DNA of 64,000 nucleotides from Halorubrum cibi (GTDB taxonomy: Archaea > Halobacteriota > Halobacteria > Halobacteriales > Haloferacaceae), in assembly GCF_900182635.1 (NCBI RefSeq), contig NZ_FXTD01000002.1, positions 62,001 through 126,000 of the forward strand, given 5' to 3'. The notes under the pieces were generated by a model. That model was not told the DNA's origin, searched no databases, and saw only the letters and a program-made list of their open reading frames with translations. The translations under genes were made by a program, and so were the position numbers. Position 1 is the stretch's first letter. Each line of letters begins with the position of its first letter. Below, piece after piece: positions 26,028-34,904 of this stretch.

Positions 26028-28712
26028 TCAGGCCGTCTCGAGGTCGGCATCGGATCCCCTCCCGCCTTCGTTCGTGGCCCGTCTGTAGTTTCGGACGAGC
26101 AGGCTCGCGAACAGCACGCCGCCCGCGGCGCGCATCAGGAGGTCCGCCGTCAAGGTATCCAGTGAGACGGCAATCCCCGCCGTCGCGAGCGCGCCTTGGG
26201 CGGGTAACAAGAGCATCGACGGGATCGACAGGAGGACGGCGGAGGATCCGAGCAGTAGACGTCCCCCGCGACCGACGTGGGTCCGGTAGTACCCGATGAT
26301 GGCCACTCCCAACCCGTACACGCCGGCGAACACGGCCACGACGGGGACGATGACTTCCGGAACGAAGAACCCGAGGTCGAGGACGTCGGCTCGAGTGATG
26401 ACGGCCGATCCACCCAAGGTGTCCCCGCCGCGAAGGAGGAGGATCCCCGGGGCGAAGACGAAGGCGAACGGGACGAGGATCTTGTTCAATGAGAGCATGA
26501 ACGCCAGTTTCCCGGTCTCGAACGGGTCCGATTTCGCGATCCCGGCGGCGGCGTAAGCCGCGACCGCGACCGGTGGCGTCACGTCGGCCATCAGCCCGAG
26601 GTACAGGACGAACAGGTGGGCGGCGAGGATGGCAATGCCGAACTCCGGGATCGTCGGTCCGAGGAGGACGATGATGATGATGTACATCACCGTCGTCGGC
26701 ATCCCCATTCCGACGACGACGGAGGCGACGCCGGCGAGGACCAGGAGCAACACCAACGATCCACCGCTGACGTCGAGGATCAGGGCCCGAAGGCTCCCGC
26801 CGAGTCCGGTGATGTTGATGATCCCGGGGATGACGCCCGCGGCGGCGACGGCGATGACGATCACCGTCGCGGTCCGCGCGCCGTTGTCCAGCGATTTGAG
26901 GACGAACGTCAGGAAGCTCCCGGCACGGGTGGAGGCGACCTCGCGACCGACGGTCCCGTCGAACCACGCGGCGGCGTCGTAGACGTCGTCGTCGAGCTCG
27001 AGAAGCGGTGCGTCTCCCCGCGGACGGATCAGGAGGAACAGGACGCTGACACCGATGACGACGACGCCCAGCGATCCGGCTGCCGCACCGAGAGCCGCCC
27101 CGATCGAGAGCCCGCTGCCGCCCTCGCCCGCGAGGAGACCGAGCGGGGTCGTGCCAGTGAGATACAGCGAGGCGACGACGGCACCGAGCGCCGCGGCGAT
27201 GGCGCCGCCGAGGTACGATCCGGTTTCCTCGTTATACGCCGCGACCGCGGAGACGAGGGCGACCGTTGCGATAATCGTGAACCACCCGGCACGGCCGATC
27301 GAGAGCCGTGCGAAGACGATGTAGTAGAGGAGCAGGCCCAGCGGAACGAGATAGAACCACCCGTGTCTCATGTGCGGTCCGATGTCCAACAGTTCGGCTC
27401 GGGGGAGCCCGCCGATACCGTGTTTGGCTGCCTCGAAGTGGACCATGACCCACATGCCGAAGAAGAACATGACGGCCGGGATCGTCGCGGCGATGATGAC
27501 GTCACGGAACGGTGTGCCGGTGAACTCGACGATGAGGAACGCGGCGGCCCCCATCACGGGCGGGAGTATCTGTCCGCCCGAGGACACCGACGACTCCACG
27601 GCACCGGCGAACTCCGGCGAGTACCCGGACCGCTTCATCAGGGGGATCGTGAGCGCACCGGTCGTGACGGTGTTGCCGACCGACGACCCCGAGAGCATCC
27701 CCATGAAGCCGGAGGAGACCACGCTGGCCTTCGCGGGACCACCCTTCCGCGTACCGGTGATCGTGTACGCCAGATCGATGAACCACTTCCCCGCGCCCGA
27801 CATCTCGAGGAACGCCCCGAAGAGGATGAATATGTAGATGAACCGTACCGAAACGCCGACCGGGAGCCCGAGGATCCCCTCGATGGTGTACCAGAGGTTC
27901 TGAACGAGCTGGTCCCAGCGGAGTTCCCTGATCGAGAGGAGACCGACGACCGGAGCGTCCCGCGGGATGAGGAAGCCGTACCGACCGTACACCATGAACG
28001 CGGCGACCAGACTCATCAACAGCAGTCCCAGCGAACGCCTGGTCGCCTCCAGAACGAGCAGAACGGCCAGCACGCCGAGCAGGTACGCCAACGGCCAGTT
28101 CGCGAGGGGACCGACGGCGAGGGGCTCCAACGCCGGGTACACCTCCCCGAGCGTCCCGGCACCGCCCAGCCCGCGAACGCGGATGACGTCCGTCACCTCA
28201 CGGTACCGCGTCGCGTAGTACGCCATCGGGAGCATCGCCAGGGCGATGAGCCCCACGTCGGACGCCGTTACCCGGTCGGTGTCGCCGTCGACGAACGCCC
28301 GACTGGCGGCGTCGCGCGCGGCGGCCAGCCCGCGAGCCGGGACACCCTCCCCGAGCCGCTCATCGACGGCCGTCGCTCCCCGGGCCAGTCGACGCACCAA
28401 GAAACCGTCGCCGGTCGATCCCGGGAACAGCAGGAACGCCATCACGAGCGCGAACGTCACGTGGATGGCCCGAACCTGAAGCTGTGCGAGCGCGGTCAGC
28501 CGGTACCTCCCGACGACCGGGAGCGTGAGTTCGAAAACGAACCCGCGAGCGGCGATCCACAGCTGGAACAGCGAGAACGTGATCCCGACGGCGGCGACGG
28601 CGACGAGTGCGGGACCCCGGAGCGTTCGTCGACGCTCGATCTCATCGAGTAGTTCGTCCGGGTCCCGTTCGTCAGGCCCCTCGACTGTCGGAGTGATTTC
28701 GGGTGGTGTCAT
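26028..28712 (-). CDS. TAXI-TRAP transporter fused 4TM/12TM permease (system 1)
   Basis: An 894-residue membrane protein that fuses the small (DctQ-like) and large (DctM-like) TRAP subunits. N-terminal hydrophobic helices (about 30-230) are followed by the 12-TM body, with the conserved FLEMSGAGKWFIDLAYTITG and SSVGNTVTTGALTIPLMKRSG motif near residue 300-350 and the second-half motif VGMGMPTTVMYIIIIVLLGP. The large additional C-terminal helices make it longer than the second copy at 43.5 kb (663 residues). It drives ion-coupled uptake of an organic acid such as a dicarboxylate or glutamate; the ligand is unknown. Its ATG overlaps the DUF1850 stop (ATGA), and the binding protein is upstream. 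Confidence 0.94.
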   Translation of the reverse strand: MTPPEITPTVEGPDERDPDELLDEIERRRTLRGPALVAVAAVGITFSLFQLWIAARGFVFELTLPVVGRYRLTALAQLQVRAIHVTFALVMAFLLFPGSTGDGFLVRRLARGATAVDERLGEGVPARGLAAARDAASRAFVDGDTDRVTASDVGLIALAMLPMAYYATRYREVTDVIRVRGLGGAGTLGEVYPALEPLAVGPLANWPLAYLLGVLAVLLVLEATRRSLGLLLMSLVAAFMVYGRYGFLIPRDAPVVGLLSIRELRWDQLVQNLWYTIEGILGLPVGVSVRFIYIFILFGAFLEMSGAGKWFIDLAYTITGTRKGGPAKASVVSSGFMGMLSGSSVGNTVTTGALTIPLMKRSGYSPEFAGAVESSVSSGGQILPPVMGAAAFLIVEFTGTPFRDVIIAATIPAVMFFFGMWVMVHFEAAKHGIGGLPRAELLDIGPHMRHGWFYLVPLGLLLYYIVFARLSIGRAGWFTIIATVALVSAVAAYNEETGSYLGGAIAAALGAVVASLYLTGTTPLGLLAGEGGSGLSIGAALGAAAGSLGVVVIGVSVLFLLIRPRGDAPLLELDDDVYDAAAWFDGTVGREVASTRAGSFLTFVLKSLDNGARTATVIVIAVAAAGVIPGIINITGLGGSLRALILDVSGGSLVLLLVLAGVASVVVGMGMPTTVMYIIIIVLLGPTIPEFGIAILAAHLFVLYLGLMADVTPPVAVAAYAAAGIAKSDPFETGKLAFMLSLNKILVPFAFVFAPGILLLRGGDTLGGSAVITRADVLDLGFFVPEVIVPVVAVFAGVYGLGVAIIGYYRTHVGRGGRLLLGSSAVLLSIPSMLLLPAQGALATAGIAVSLDTLTADLLMRAAGGVLFASLLVRNYRRATNEGGRGSDADLETA

Positions 28713-29197
28713 AACTCAAGAGAGTGTCGGCGTTCAACGCCGAGCGAGACCGTGCGGCCGTCCGCGAGTTCGTGAAGGTCGTACCGCGTCCCGCCGACGA
28801 CGAGCTCGTGACCGGCGACTGGGCCCGTCGACACCGACAACCTCCCGTGACGTTGATCGGGCGGACGGTAGACGAAGCGGTCGCCGTCCCGGTCCACCGG
28901 TGCTTGAGCGGGAAGGCCCGCCCCGTAGGAACTGAACAGCATCCGATCCATCAGGAGCGTCCCGTCGTCAACGACGTACACGTCGGTAACGAGGGTCTTC
29001 TCGACGCTGTGCGTGTACTCGACGGTGACTTCGTCACCCTCCGAAACGGGGACGTCGAGGAGGTCGATGCCCCGCTCGTCGGCGACGACGAGGGTCGAGG
29101 TCCCGGTCTCCTCGCCCACAGACGTCCCCACGGCGGTCCCGACGAGGACGGCCACCGCAACGGCGGCGAGGACGTACATCCAGGAACGTCGGGTCAC
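28709..29197 (-). CDS. DUF1850 membrane-anchored protein of TAXI-TRAP system 1
   Basis: A 162-residue protein. An N-terminal hydrophobic segment WMYVLAAVAVAVLVGTAVG (about 6-24) acts as signal anchor, followed by a beta-rich extracytoplasmic domain with VEYTHSVEKTLVTDVYVV, typical of DUF1850 proteins found in TAXI-TRAP operons. Role unknown, probably transporter assembly or binding-protein docking. The start is GTG 29197, 1 nt before the end of the binding-protein stop; the stop overlaps the permease ATG. Confidence 0.85.
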   Translation of the reverse strand: MTRRSWMYVLAAVAVAVLVGTAVGTSVGEETGTSTLVVADERGIDLLDVPVSEGDEVTVEYTHSVEKTLVTDVYVVDDGTLLMDRMLFSSYGAGLPAQAPVDRDGDRFVYRPPDQRHGRLSVSTGPVAGHELVVGGTRYDLHELADGRTVSLGVERRHSLEL

Positions 29198-29198
29198 G

Positions 29199-30185
29199 CT
29201 ACTCGAAGTAGCGGGCCGCGCCCTCGTGGAGCTCGATGGACATCCCGTTCTGTGCGGTCTCGACGTCGATGAACGCCGATTTGATCTCTAGGCGATCGAC
29301 GTTGTCGAAGATGGCCGCCGTAACGGTCTCCACGATATCGCTCTCGAGCTCCGCCCGTGTCGCGATCATGGCCTGTACCGACACCGTGTCTACGTCGCCG
29401 TCGATCCCGCCGTACGTGCCGCCCGGGATGGTGTCCTCGGCGAACCAGGAGGCACCGTCGAGCGCCGCCTCCCGTTCGTCGTCGCTCATGTTCAACACGC
29501 CGATGTCGACGGTCGTGGCCAGTTCCTCGACGGCACCGACCGGCCAACCGCCGACGACGAACGCCACGTCGACGTCGCCGTCCCGGATCTGATCGGCCGC
29601 CTGCGTGAAGTCGGTGTTCTGCTCGTCGAAGTCCTCGGGGGTGAGCCCCGCCACCGACTCCAAGATCTGGAGGGCGTTCACCTGCGTTCCGCTTCCGAGG
29701 TCCCCCGTGTTGATCCGTGCCCCCTCCATATCGGCGAACGAGCCGATGTCGGCGTCGGGCCCGACGATGACGTGGATCGTCTCCGGGTACAGCGTCGCGA
29801 CCCCTCGAAGGTTCTCGATGGGGTCGCCTTCGAAGGCCGCGAGCCCGCTCCCGTTCCGCGCGAAGAACGCGATGTCGTTCTGGATGAGCGCGAAGTCGGC
29901 GTCGCCGCTCGCCAGGCTCCCGACGTTCTCGACGCTGGCTCCCGTCGCGGACACTTGGAGGTCGTAGTCGGTGACGTCCTCGATGATCCCCTCGAACTCG
30001 CCGGACAGCGGGAAGTACGTCCCGCCGGTGCCGCCGGCGTGCCAAGTGATGATCCGCCCCTCGTCGCCGGTGTCGTCACCGCCGTCGTCGCCGTTTCCAC
30101 CGCCCGAACACCCTGCCATCCCGATGAGTCCGGTTCCCGCGATGCCCGCGATGACGCGCCGTCGTTCGATCCCAGTGTCCCTCAT
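29199..30185 (-). CDS. TAXI-family TRAP solute-binding lipoprotein (system 1)
   Basis: A 328-residue secreted substrate-binding protein. The N-terminus GIERRRVIAGIAG is a twin-arginine signal and GMAGCSGGG is the lipobox, so it is lipid-anchored outside the cell. A short Gly/Asp linker precedes TWHAGGTGGTYFPLSGEF, the defining TAXI substrate-pocket block, and VDVAFVVGGWPVGAVEELA near residue 205. It delivers substrate to the fused permease. ATG 30185 is favoured over GTG 30197 because an A/T-rich box (30211-30221) lies 26-36 nt upstream. Confidence 0.92.
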   Translation of the reverse strand: MRDTGIERRRVIAGIAGTGLIGMAGCSGGGNGDDGGDDTGDEGRIITWHAGGTGGTYFPLSGEFEGIIEDVTDYDLQVSATGASVENVGSLASGDADFALIQNDIAFFARNGSGLAAFEGDPIENLRGVATLYPETIHVIVGPDADIGSFADMEGARINTGDLGSGTQVNALQILESVAGLTPEDFDEQNTDFTQAADQIRDGDVDVAFVVGGWPVGAVEELATTVDIGVLNMSDDEREAALDGASWFAEDTIPGGTYGGIDGDVDTVSVQAMIATRAELESDIVETVTAAIFDNVDRLEIKSAFIDVETAQNGMSIELHEGAARYFE

Positions 30186-30210
30186 ACCGGAATCCACGCG
30201 GAACGTCCGG

Positions 30211-30221
30211 TTAGTTAGATA
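30211..30221 (-). promoter_or_regulatory. Promoter element of TAXI-TRAP operon 1
   Basis: TATCTAACTAA on the minus strand, 26-36 nt from ATG 30185, is the only A/T-rich patch upstream and fits a leaderless start. Confidence 0.45.
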
Positions 30222-30458
30222 GCCACTATTCGTCGACGCGACCGCCGGTAAGCGCTCCCGTCGAAGTAGCTGGATCCTACCGTCATCCCGCGAGCGTCAT
30301 CGGACGCGAAAACGCCTCAACCCCGGCTCATCGTTGCTTCTCAGTCGCTCCCGTCTCCGGGAATCGTGTCCGATTTGACGTTCGGGCTGGACCGGTTCCG
30401 GCGGTCCGCTCGAGGGGAACGGTGAGAGTCGGGACGGGTCGGACGTCGCCGTCCACCG

Positions 30459-30764
30459 TCAAAACGAGACGTCCTCCGTCTCGGAGGGACCGCCACGGGT
30501 CTCCCGTCCTGTCGTCCCCCGGTCGTCGTAGTACTTCCGACCGATGTGCTCGTCGCTTAGGTTACCGTATATCGTGGCGAAGAGCCCGTCCGCGGAGTCG
30601 AACGAAGTCTGACCGAGGGGATCGAGGATCGAATCGATCGTTTGGTCGCCGTCGCCGCTCGGACCCTCGATCCGCACCGTTCCCATCCGGGCGACGACCG
30701 CTTCCGACCCGATCGGGTAGGTGAGCTCGCGTTCGAGGGACTCCGCCAGATCCGAGAGTAACAT
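30459..30764 (-). CDS. DUF5789-like small haloarchaeal protein
   Basis: A 101-residue acidic protein. The core DLAESLERELTYPIGSEAVV, then TVRIEGPSGDGDQTIDSIL and GRKYYDDRG follows the haloarchaeal DUF5789 pattern (L..LE..L.YP then a V.I..P sequence and a final GRK.Y.DR), recalled from memory. No enzyme motif is present. A second, more divergent protein of the same style lies at 45941-46198. A TTTGTTAGG box stands about 27 nt upstream of ATG 30764. Confidence 0.75.
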   Translation of the reverse strand: MLLSDLAESLERELTYPIGSEAVVARMGTVRIEGPSGDGDQTIDSILDPLGQTSFDSADGLFATIYGNLSDEHIGRKYYDDRGTTGRETRGGPSETEDVSF

Positions 30765-30871
30765 ACCACTCGGTTGGAGCGCAGATGCTTTGTTAGGTGC
30801 CAGTTACCGTCGCCGTGCGTCGTCCGGGGTGAGACGGCTCTCCGACCCGGACGGTCCCGCCATCCGGGGGC

Positions 30872-31118
30872 TCACCCGAATATCCGGAGCAGCCCGAGCA
30901 CCCACCGGGCGACCTCCGAGAGCAGGAACAGCGCGCCCTCCGGACGCGACAGCCGCCGGCCGGACCAGAGCGCAGCGACCATGAACACGGTGAGGACGGT
31001 CAACCAGAGGAGTGTCTCCATCGCCACACCGCCGACGGTCAGCGGGCGGATCGCGGCTGCGACGCCGAGGACCCCGAGCACGTTGAAGACGTTGCTCCCG
31101 ACGACGTTCCCGACAGGC
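30872..31118 (-). pseudogene. Truncated cation exchanger (CaCA/YrbG type) fragment
   Basis: The frame encodes about 80 residues, beginning with VGNVVGSNVFNVLGVLGVAA, which is the second alpha-repeat signature (GNxxGSNxxNxL) of Ca2+/cation antiporters, then two more membrane helices (METLLWLTVLTVFMVAALWSG, quoted as METLLWLTVL and VAALWSG) and the C-terminus LLSEVARWVLGLLRIFG. A complete exchanger has about 320 residues; the N-terminal three quarters are missing. Sequence upstream of 31118 in the same frame is unlike membrane protein. A strong hairpin at 31135-31165 lies just beyond the break. Confidence 0.72.
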
Positions 31119-31134
31119 CGTATTAAAACCGGGT

Positions 31135-31165
31135 CCGTTCCTCCGGCGGAGGCTAAAACGGACCT
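31135..31165. repeat. Two-part inverted repeat beside the exchanger relic
   Basis: GTCCGTT (31135-31141) pairs with AACGGAC (31159-31165); inside it CCTCC (31142-31146) pairs with GGAGG (31150-31154) around loop GGC, with a CTAA bulge. The whole can fold as one 12-bp hairpin. It marks the break point of the truncated exchanger and precedes the lipoprotein gene on the plus strand. Confidence 0.6.
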
Positions 31166-31235
31166 CCGCGTGCGAGGATCCCGGCGGTGCGGCGACGTGG
31201 GGAGAGTTATGCCGCTCCGGGAGGTATCCCACGAT

Positions 31236-31883
31236 ATGTTACGACGTAACTCGCTTCGCGCGAGTGCCGCCCTCGCCTTCGCGGGCGTGGCCGGGTGTGC
31301 CGGGTGGGGGGGCGACACGGACGGCGATCCGTCGACGTTCGCCGAGGGGTTCGAGGACGGGATCGGCGACTGGGAGGCCGGCGCGGCGATCGGTCCCGAG
31401 GTCGACCTCGCGGAGTTCGAGTGGGAAGTCGACGTCTCGGACGCCGAGGCGGCGGGAGGTGAGCGCTCGCTGCGGATCTGGAACGAGGGAGATTACGACG
31501 ACGGGGTGACGTGGGTCGATCATCCGGTCTCCATCGAGTCGGGGCGGGCCTATCGGATCGAGGTGGCGGGGGAGTTCTGGAGCGAGTCGGAGTCGTTCAA
31601 CACGATCCGCCACGCCCTGATGCGGCTCGGGACCGATCCGCCGGCGGCCGAGGAGGACTTCCCGCAGCCGGGCGTCGACACGACCGACTTCGGCGAGACC
31701 CCGTACGGCGGGCTCCGCGAGCCGCTGTGGCTCGCCGACGGGTGGCGGGAGTACGGGTTCGAGTGGACGACGCCTCGACTGGACGTCGACACCCTCCACC
31801 TTGCCGTCGGCACGGCCGTGATCTGGGAGGCGGACGCGACCCACTACGTCGACGACCTCTCCGTGAGCGTCGAACCGCGATGA
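31236..31883 (+). CDS. Secreted lipoprotein of unknown function
   Basis: A 215-residue protein with signal peptide MLRRNSLRASAALAFAGVAG and lipobox cysteine (AGVAGCAGW). The mature part is rich in Trp, Glu and Gly and contains EGFEDGIGDWEAG near the start and HLAVGTAVIWEADATHYVDD near the end, an arrangement typical of beta-sandwich carbohydrate-binding-like domains (a fold guess). No catalytic triad is visible. GAGTTAT at 31204-31210 lies about 29 nt upstream. Its TGA overlaps the ATG of the next lipoprotein, so the two are a pair. Confidence 0.72.
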   Translation: MLRRNSLRASAALAFAGVAGCAGWGGDTDGDPSTFAEGFEDGIGDWEAGAAIGPEVDLAEFEWEVDVSDAEAAGGERSLRIWNEGDYDDGVTWVDHPVSIESGRAYRIEVAGEFWSESESFNTIRHALMRLGTDPPAAEEDFPQPGVDTTDFGETPYGGLREPLWLADGWREYGFEWTTPRLDVDTLHLAVGTAVIWEADATHYVDDLSVSVEPR

Positions 31884-32266
31884 ACCGTCGTCGCCTTCTC
31901 GCGATCGCCGGAACCGCACTCACCGGATTCGCCACCGGGTGTACGGGTCGCTTCGGCGACGACGAGGGGGGTCGCCTCGACCTCTCCGTGCGGAACGAGC
32001 GATCGGAACCGATCGACGTTCGTGTCGAGGTCGTCGGCGACGACGGGACGACCCACGCGGACGAGTCCGACCGCCTCGACCCCGGCGTCGCCCGCGCGTT
32101 CGAGGTCGTCGTGGGAACGGACGGCCGCCACGAACTGACCGCCTCGGGCGACGGCTGGGTGGGTCGGCTCGCGTGGGACGCCGGGACCTGCGCGCGCTTC
32201 GACGGGACGGTCACGGTGGCCGACGAGGCCGTCGAGGTCGCTGGCGAGTGCGTCGGCGTCCGGTGA
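31880..32266 (+). CDS. Small Tat-type lipoprotein, beta-sandwich-like
   Basis: A 128-residue protein whose N-terminus NRRRLLAIAGTALTGFATGC has a twin-arginine-like RRRLL, a hydrophobic stretch and a lipobox cysteine. The mature part LDLSVRNERSEPIDVRVEVV and ARAFEVVVGTDGRHELTAS looks like an immunoglobulin-type beta sandwich. It overlaps the upstream lipoprotein by ATGA and is followed by a strong inverted repeat. No known family can be named. Confidence 0.7.
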   Translation: MNRRRLLAIAGTALTGFATGCTGRFGDDEGGRLDLSVRNERSEPIDVRVEVVGDDGTTHADESDRLDPGVARAFEVVVGTDGRHELTASGDGWVGRLAWDAGTCARFDGTVTVADEAVEVAGECVGVR

Positions 32267-32281
32267 GGCCCGCCGCACACA

Positions 32282-32306
32282 GCGACCGAGGCTCCTCGTC
32301 GGTCGC
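32282..32306 (+). terminator. Inverted repeat after the lipoprotein pair
   Basis: GCGACCGA (32282-32289) pairs with TCGGTCGC (32299-32306) around a 9-nt loop, 16 nt after the stop codon at 32266. Position suggests transcript end; the MFS gene starts 33 nt further on. Confidence 0.45.
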
Positions 32307-32338
32307 AACGATCTCTGCCGGAAGACGTAGTCCCATGT

Positions 32339-33616
32339 ATGCCACCTCCTTCCGAGAGAGTATCCGTGGTCTCCACGCCGTCGATAGCGGGAAGCGATTC
32401 GGGGATCGTTCGGGAGCGTCCCTTCCAGCTGTTGCTCCTCATCAACGTTCTCCCGCCGCTCGGGACCGCACTCCTCTCGCCGGTGTTGGGCTCGCTCGTC
32501 GAACCGCTCGGGGCGTCCGCGGCGAACATCGGGCTGTTGATGTCGGCGTTCACCGGCCCGGCGGTGGTCGTCATCCCCATCGCCGGGGTAATAGCCGACC
32601 GGTACGGGAGACGGCCGGTCCTCATCTTCGGGCTGGTGTGGTTCGGGCTGACCGGGACTGCGATCGCGTTCGTCTCCACCTTTTACGCGGCGATCGTTCT
32701 CCGCCTGCTCCAGGGGATCGGGTTCGCCGCGCTCACCCCGATCATCATCACGAGCCTCGGCGACCTCTACACCGGGACGAAGGAGGCGACCGCACAGGGG
32801 CTCCGGTTCACCGGGTCGGGGCTCTCACAGACCGTCTTCCCGCTCATCGCGGGCGTCCTCGTCGGGTTCGCGTGGCAGTACCCGTTCCTCCTGTACGCGA
32901 TCGCGTTCCCGATCGCCGCGGTCGTCTACCTCCGGTTCGAGGAGCCGATGGACGAGAAGGCTGCGAACGGCTCCGACGAGGACCTCCGGGCACAGCTCGC
33001 CGACCTCCGAGAACTCGTCGCACACCGGCGCGCGTGGACGATCGTCGTCGCCCGCGGGACCGCGAACCTGGCGTGGTTCGGCTTCCTCACCTACAACTCG
33101 ATCGTCGTCGTCGACGTCCTCGGCGGGACGCCCGCGCAGGCCGGGATCCTCGCCGCGCTCGCCAGCCTCTCGTACGCGCTGGCGGCGACCCAGACCGGGC
33201 GGATCTCCGCCGCCTTCGACGACCGGCTCTACCCGCTGATCGCGGCAAACCTCTCGATAGGCGTCGGGCTCGGGCTCGTCTTCCTCGCGACGGCGCTGCC
33301 GATAGCGGCCCTCGGGGTGGTCCTGATGGGGGTCGGCTTCGGGCTCGTGTTGTCGATCTACCGGAGCATCGTCACCGATCTCGCGCCCACCGCGCTGCGG
33401 GGCGGACTCGTGAGCCTGAGCGAGGGGACCGGTCGCGCGAGCGCGACGCTGACGCCGATCCTCATGGGCGGGGCCATCGCGGTCGCGAGCGCCCGGATCG
33501 AGTTCGTTCCCGCCGTGCGGATCGTGGGCGTCGCGACCGGAGTCGTCGGCGCGGTCGTCGGGATCGGCTGTCTGGTGTTGATGAGCCGAGCGCCGCCGAT
33601 CCGAATGGACGGGTGA
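32339..33616 (+). CDS. MFS transporter
   Basis: A 425-residue major facilitator with 12 predicted membrane segments. The loop 2/3 motif GVIADRYGRRPVL near residue 85 is the classical MFS signature, and a cytoplasmic central loop follows (DEKAANGSDEDLRAQLADL, about 200-220). Short hydrophobic helices and small side chains fit drug or small-acid efflux families. The substrate is unknown. It lies upstream of a hydroxyacid dehydrogenase on the same strand with 81 nt between, so a shared transcript is possible. Confidence 0.85.
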   Translation: MPPPSERVSVVSTPSIAGSDSGIVRERPFQLLLLINVLPPLGTALLSPVLGSLVEPLGASAANIGLLMSAFTGPAVVVIPIAGVIADRYGRRPVLIFGLVWFGLTGTAIAFVSTFYAAIVLRLLQGIGFAALTPIIITSLGDLYTGTKEATAQGLRFTGSGLSQTVFPLIAGVLVGFAWQYPFLLYAIAFPIAAVVYLRFEEPMDEKAANGSDEDLRAQLADLRELVAHRRAWTIVVARGTANLAWFGFLTYNSIVVVDVLGGTPAQAGILAALASLSYALAATQTGRISAAFDDRLYPLIAANLSIGVGLGLVFLATALPIAALGVVLMGVGFGLVLSIYRSIVTDLAPTALRGGLVSLSEGTGRASATLTPILMGGAIAVASARIEFVPAVRIVGVATGVVGAVVGIGCLVLMSRAPPIRMDG

Positions 33617-33697
33617 GCGCCCCTCCCCTCACTCCGACGGTTCCCGTCCCCCGCCGCGACCGCGGGTACTTTGTCCCCCCGCGTCGACGCCCGGACG

Positions 33698-34669
33698 ATG
33701 AGCACGGAGCCGACCACCACCGACATCGCGGTGCTCGACCACGACGCACACGGGATCCCCGCCGCCGACTACGCCGAGATCCTTCGGGAACGGCTCCCGG
33801 ACCACACCGTCCGTCTCGCGCGGACCGCCGCGGAACGGCGGGAGTACGTCGCCGAGGCGACGGTCGTCGCCGGCGGGACCGTGACCGACGAGGACCTCGA
33901 TATCGCCGAGAGCCTGCGGCTGTTCGCGTGTAACGCCGCCGGTGTCGACCACCTCCCGCTCGAGAAACTGGCCGACCGGGGGATCGCCGTCACGAACGCC
34001 TCCGGCGTCCACGGCCCCAACATCGCCGAGCACGTGCTCGGGTGGGTTCTCACGTTCGCTCGCCGGCTCGACGAGGGGATCCGGCGACAGGAGCGTCGGG
34101 AGTGGCGGCGGTTCCAATCGTTCACCGAGCTGGCGGGCAGCACCGTCACGGTCGTCGGCCTCGGATCCATCGGCGAGGCGATCGTCGAGCGGTTCGAGGG
34201 GTTCGACGTGGAGACGATCGGTGTCCGCCACACGCCGGAGAAGGAGAGCCCGACCGACGAGGTGGTCAGCTACGGCGGCCTCCAGGAGGCGCTGGTCCGA
34301 ACCGACGTCTTGGTCCTCTCGTGTCCGCTCACCGAGACCACCGAAGGGCTGATCGGCGAGGCCGAACTCGACGCGCTCCCGACCGACGCGATCGTGGTCA
34401 ACATCGCCCGCGGGGGCGTCATCGACACGCCCGCGCTCGTCTCCGCGCTCAAGTCGGGCGCGATCCACGGTGCGGCCCTCGACGTGACCGACCCCGAGCC
34501 GCTCCCGACCGACCACGACCTGTGGGGGTTCGGGAACGTCCTCCTCACCCCGCACGTCTCCGGACACACCCCGAAGTACTGGGAGCGACGAGCCGACATC
34601 CTCGTGGAGAACGTCGAGCGAGTCGCCGAGACGGGCGAGTACGACGACCTTCGAAACCGGGTCGCTTGA
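33698..34669 (+). CDS. D-2-hydroxyacid dehydrogenase (SerA/GhrA-like)
   Basis: A 323-residue NAD(P)-dependent oxidoreductase. The Rossmann motif VVGLGSIGEAIVERF near residue 150, the NIARGGVIDTPAL block near 245 and the ending PHVSGHTPKYWERR near 290-300 (His is the catalytic acid/base of the Glu/His dyad) are the hallmark pattern of D-isomer 2-hydroxyacid dehydrogenases. The substrate could be hydroxypyruvate, glyoxylate or a sugar-acid intermediate. ATG 33698 is chosen because the longer frame adds only nine unconserved codons. Confidence 0.9.
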   Translation: MSTEPTTTDIAVLDHDAHGIPAADYAEILRERLPDHTVRLARTAAERREYVAEATVVAGGTVTDEDLDIAESLRLFACNAAGVDHLPLEKLADRGIAVTNASGVHGPNIAEHVLGWVLTFARRLDEGIRRQERREWRRFQSFTELAGSTVTVVGLGSIGEAIVERFEGFDVETIGVRHTPEKESPTDEVVSYGGLQEALVRTDVLVLSCPLTETTEGLIGEAELDALPTDAIVVNIARGGVIDTPALVSALKSGAIHGAALDVTDPEPLPTDHDLWGFGNVLLTPHVSGHTPKYWERRADILVENVERVAETGEYDDLRNRVA

Positions 34670-34751
34670 GAGGAGAGGCGATCCTGATGGACTCTTCGCT
34701 CAGTGTAGCCTAAGCAACGAGCGATCAATCGTTTCGGTGGCGCGCCGGTGA

Positions 34752-34771
34752 GCGGGTGCGACAGCACCCGC
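34752..34771. repeat. 8-bp perfect hairpin 1 of 3
   Basis: GCGGGTGC (34752-34759) pairs with GCACCCGC (34764-34771) around loop GACA in the gap after the hydroxyacid dehydrogenase gene. Confidence 0.6.
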
Positions 34772-34861
34772 GAACCGCCCGCGAGGGACGTCGCGAACGC
34801 AGTGAGCGACGAGGCTGGGGAGGTGTGAGGCGCGGGGCGGGTGGGACTCAAAGGGGCAGTC

Positions 34862-34882
34862 GCCGGCGGCTCCGCCGCCGGC
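34862..34882. repeat. 9-bp perfect hairpin 2 of 3
   Basis: GCCGGCGGC (34862-34870) pairs with GCCGCCGGC (34874-34882) around loop TCC. It is the longest of the three stems. Confidence 0.65.
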
Positions 34883-34887
34883 TGCCA

Positions 34888-34904
34888 GAGGCGCGTAGCG
34901 CCTC
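34888..34904. repeat. 7-bp perfect hairpin 3 of 3
   Basis: GAGGCGC (34888-34894) pairs with GCGCCTC (34898-34904) around loop GTA, five bases after hairpin 2. Confidence 0.6.

Noticed and set aside
26028-30185. TAXI operon 1 as part of a mobile island with the tRNA-His gene
   Set aside because: tRNA genes often serve as integration sites, but no integrase, no repeated tRNA 3-prime end and no base-composition change were seen.
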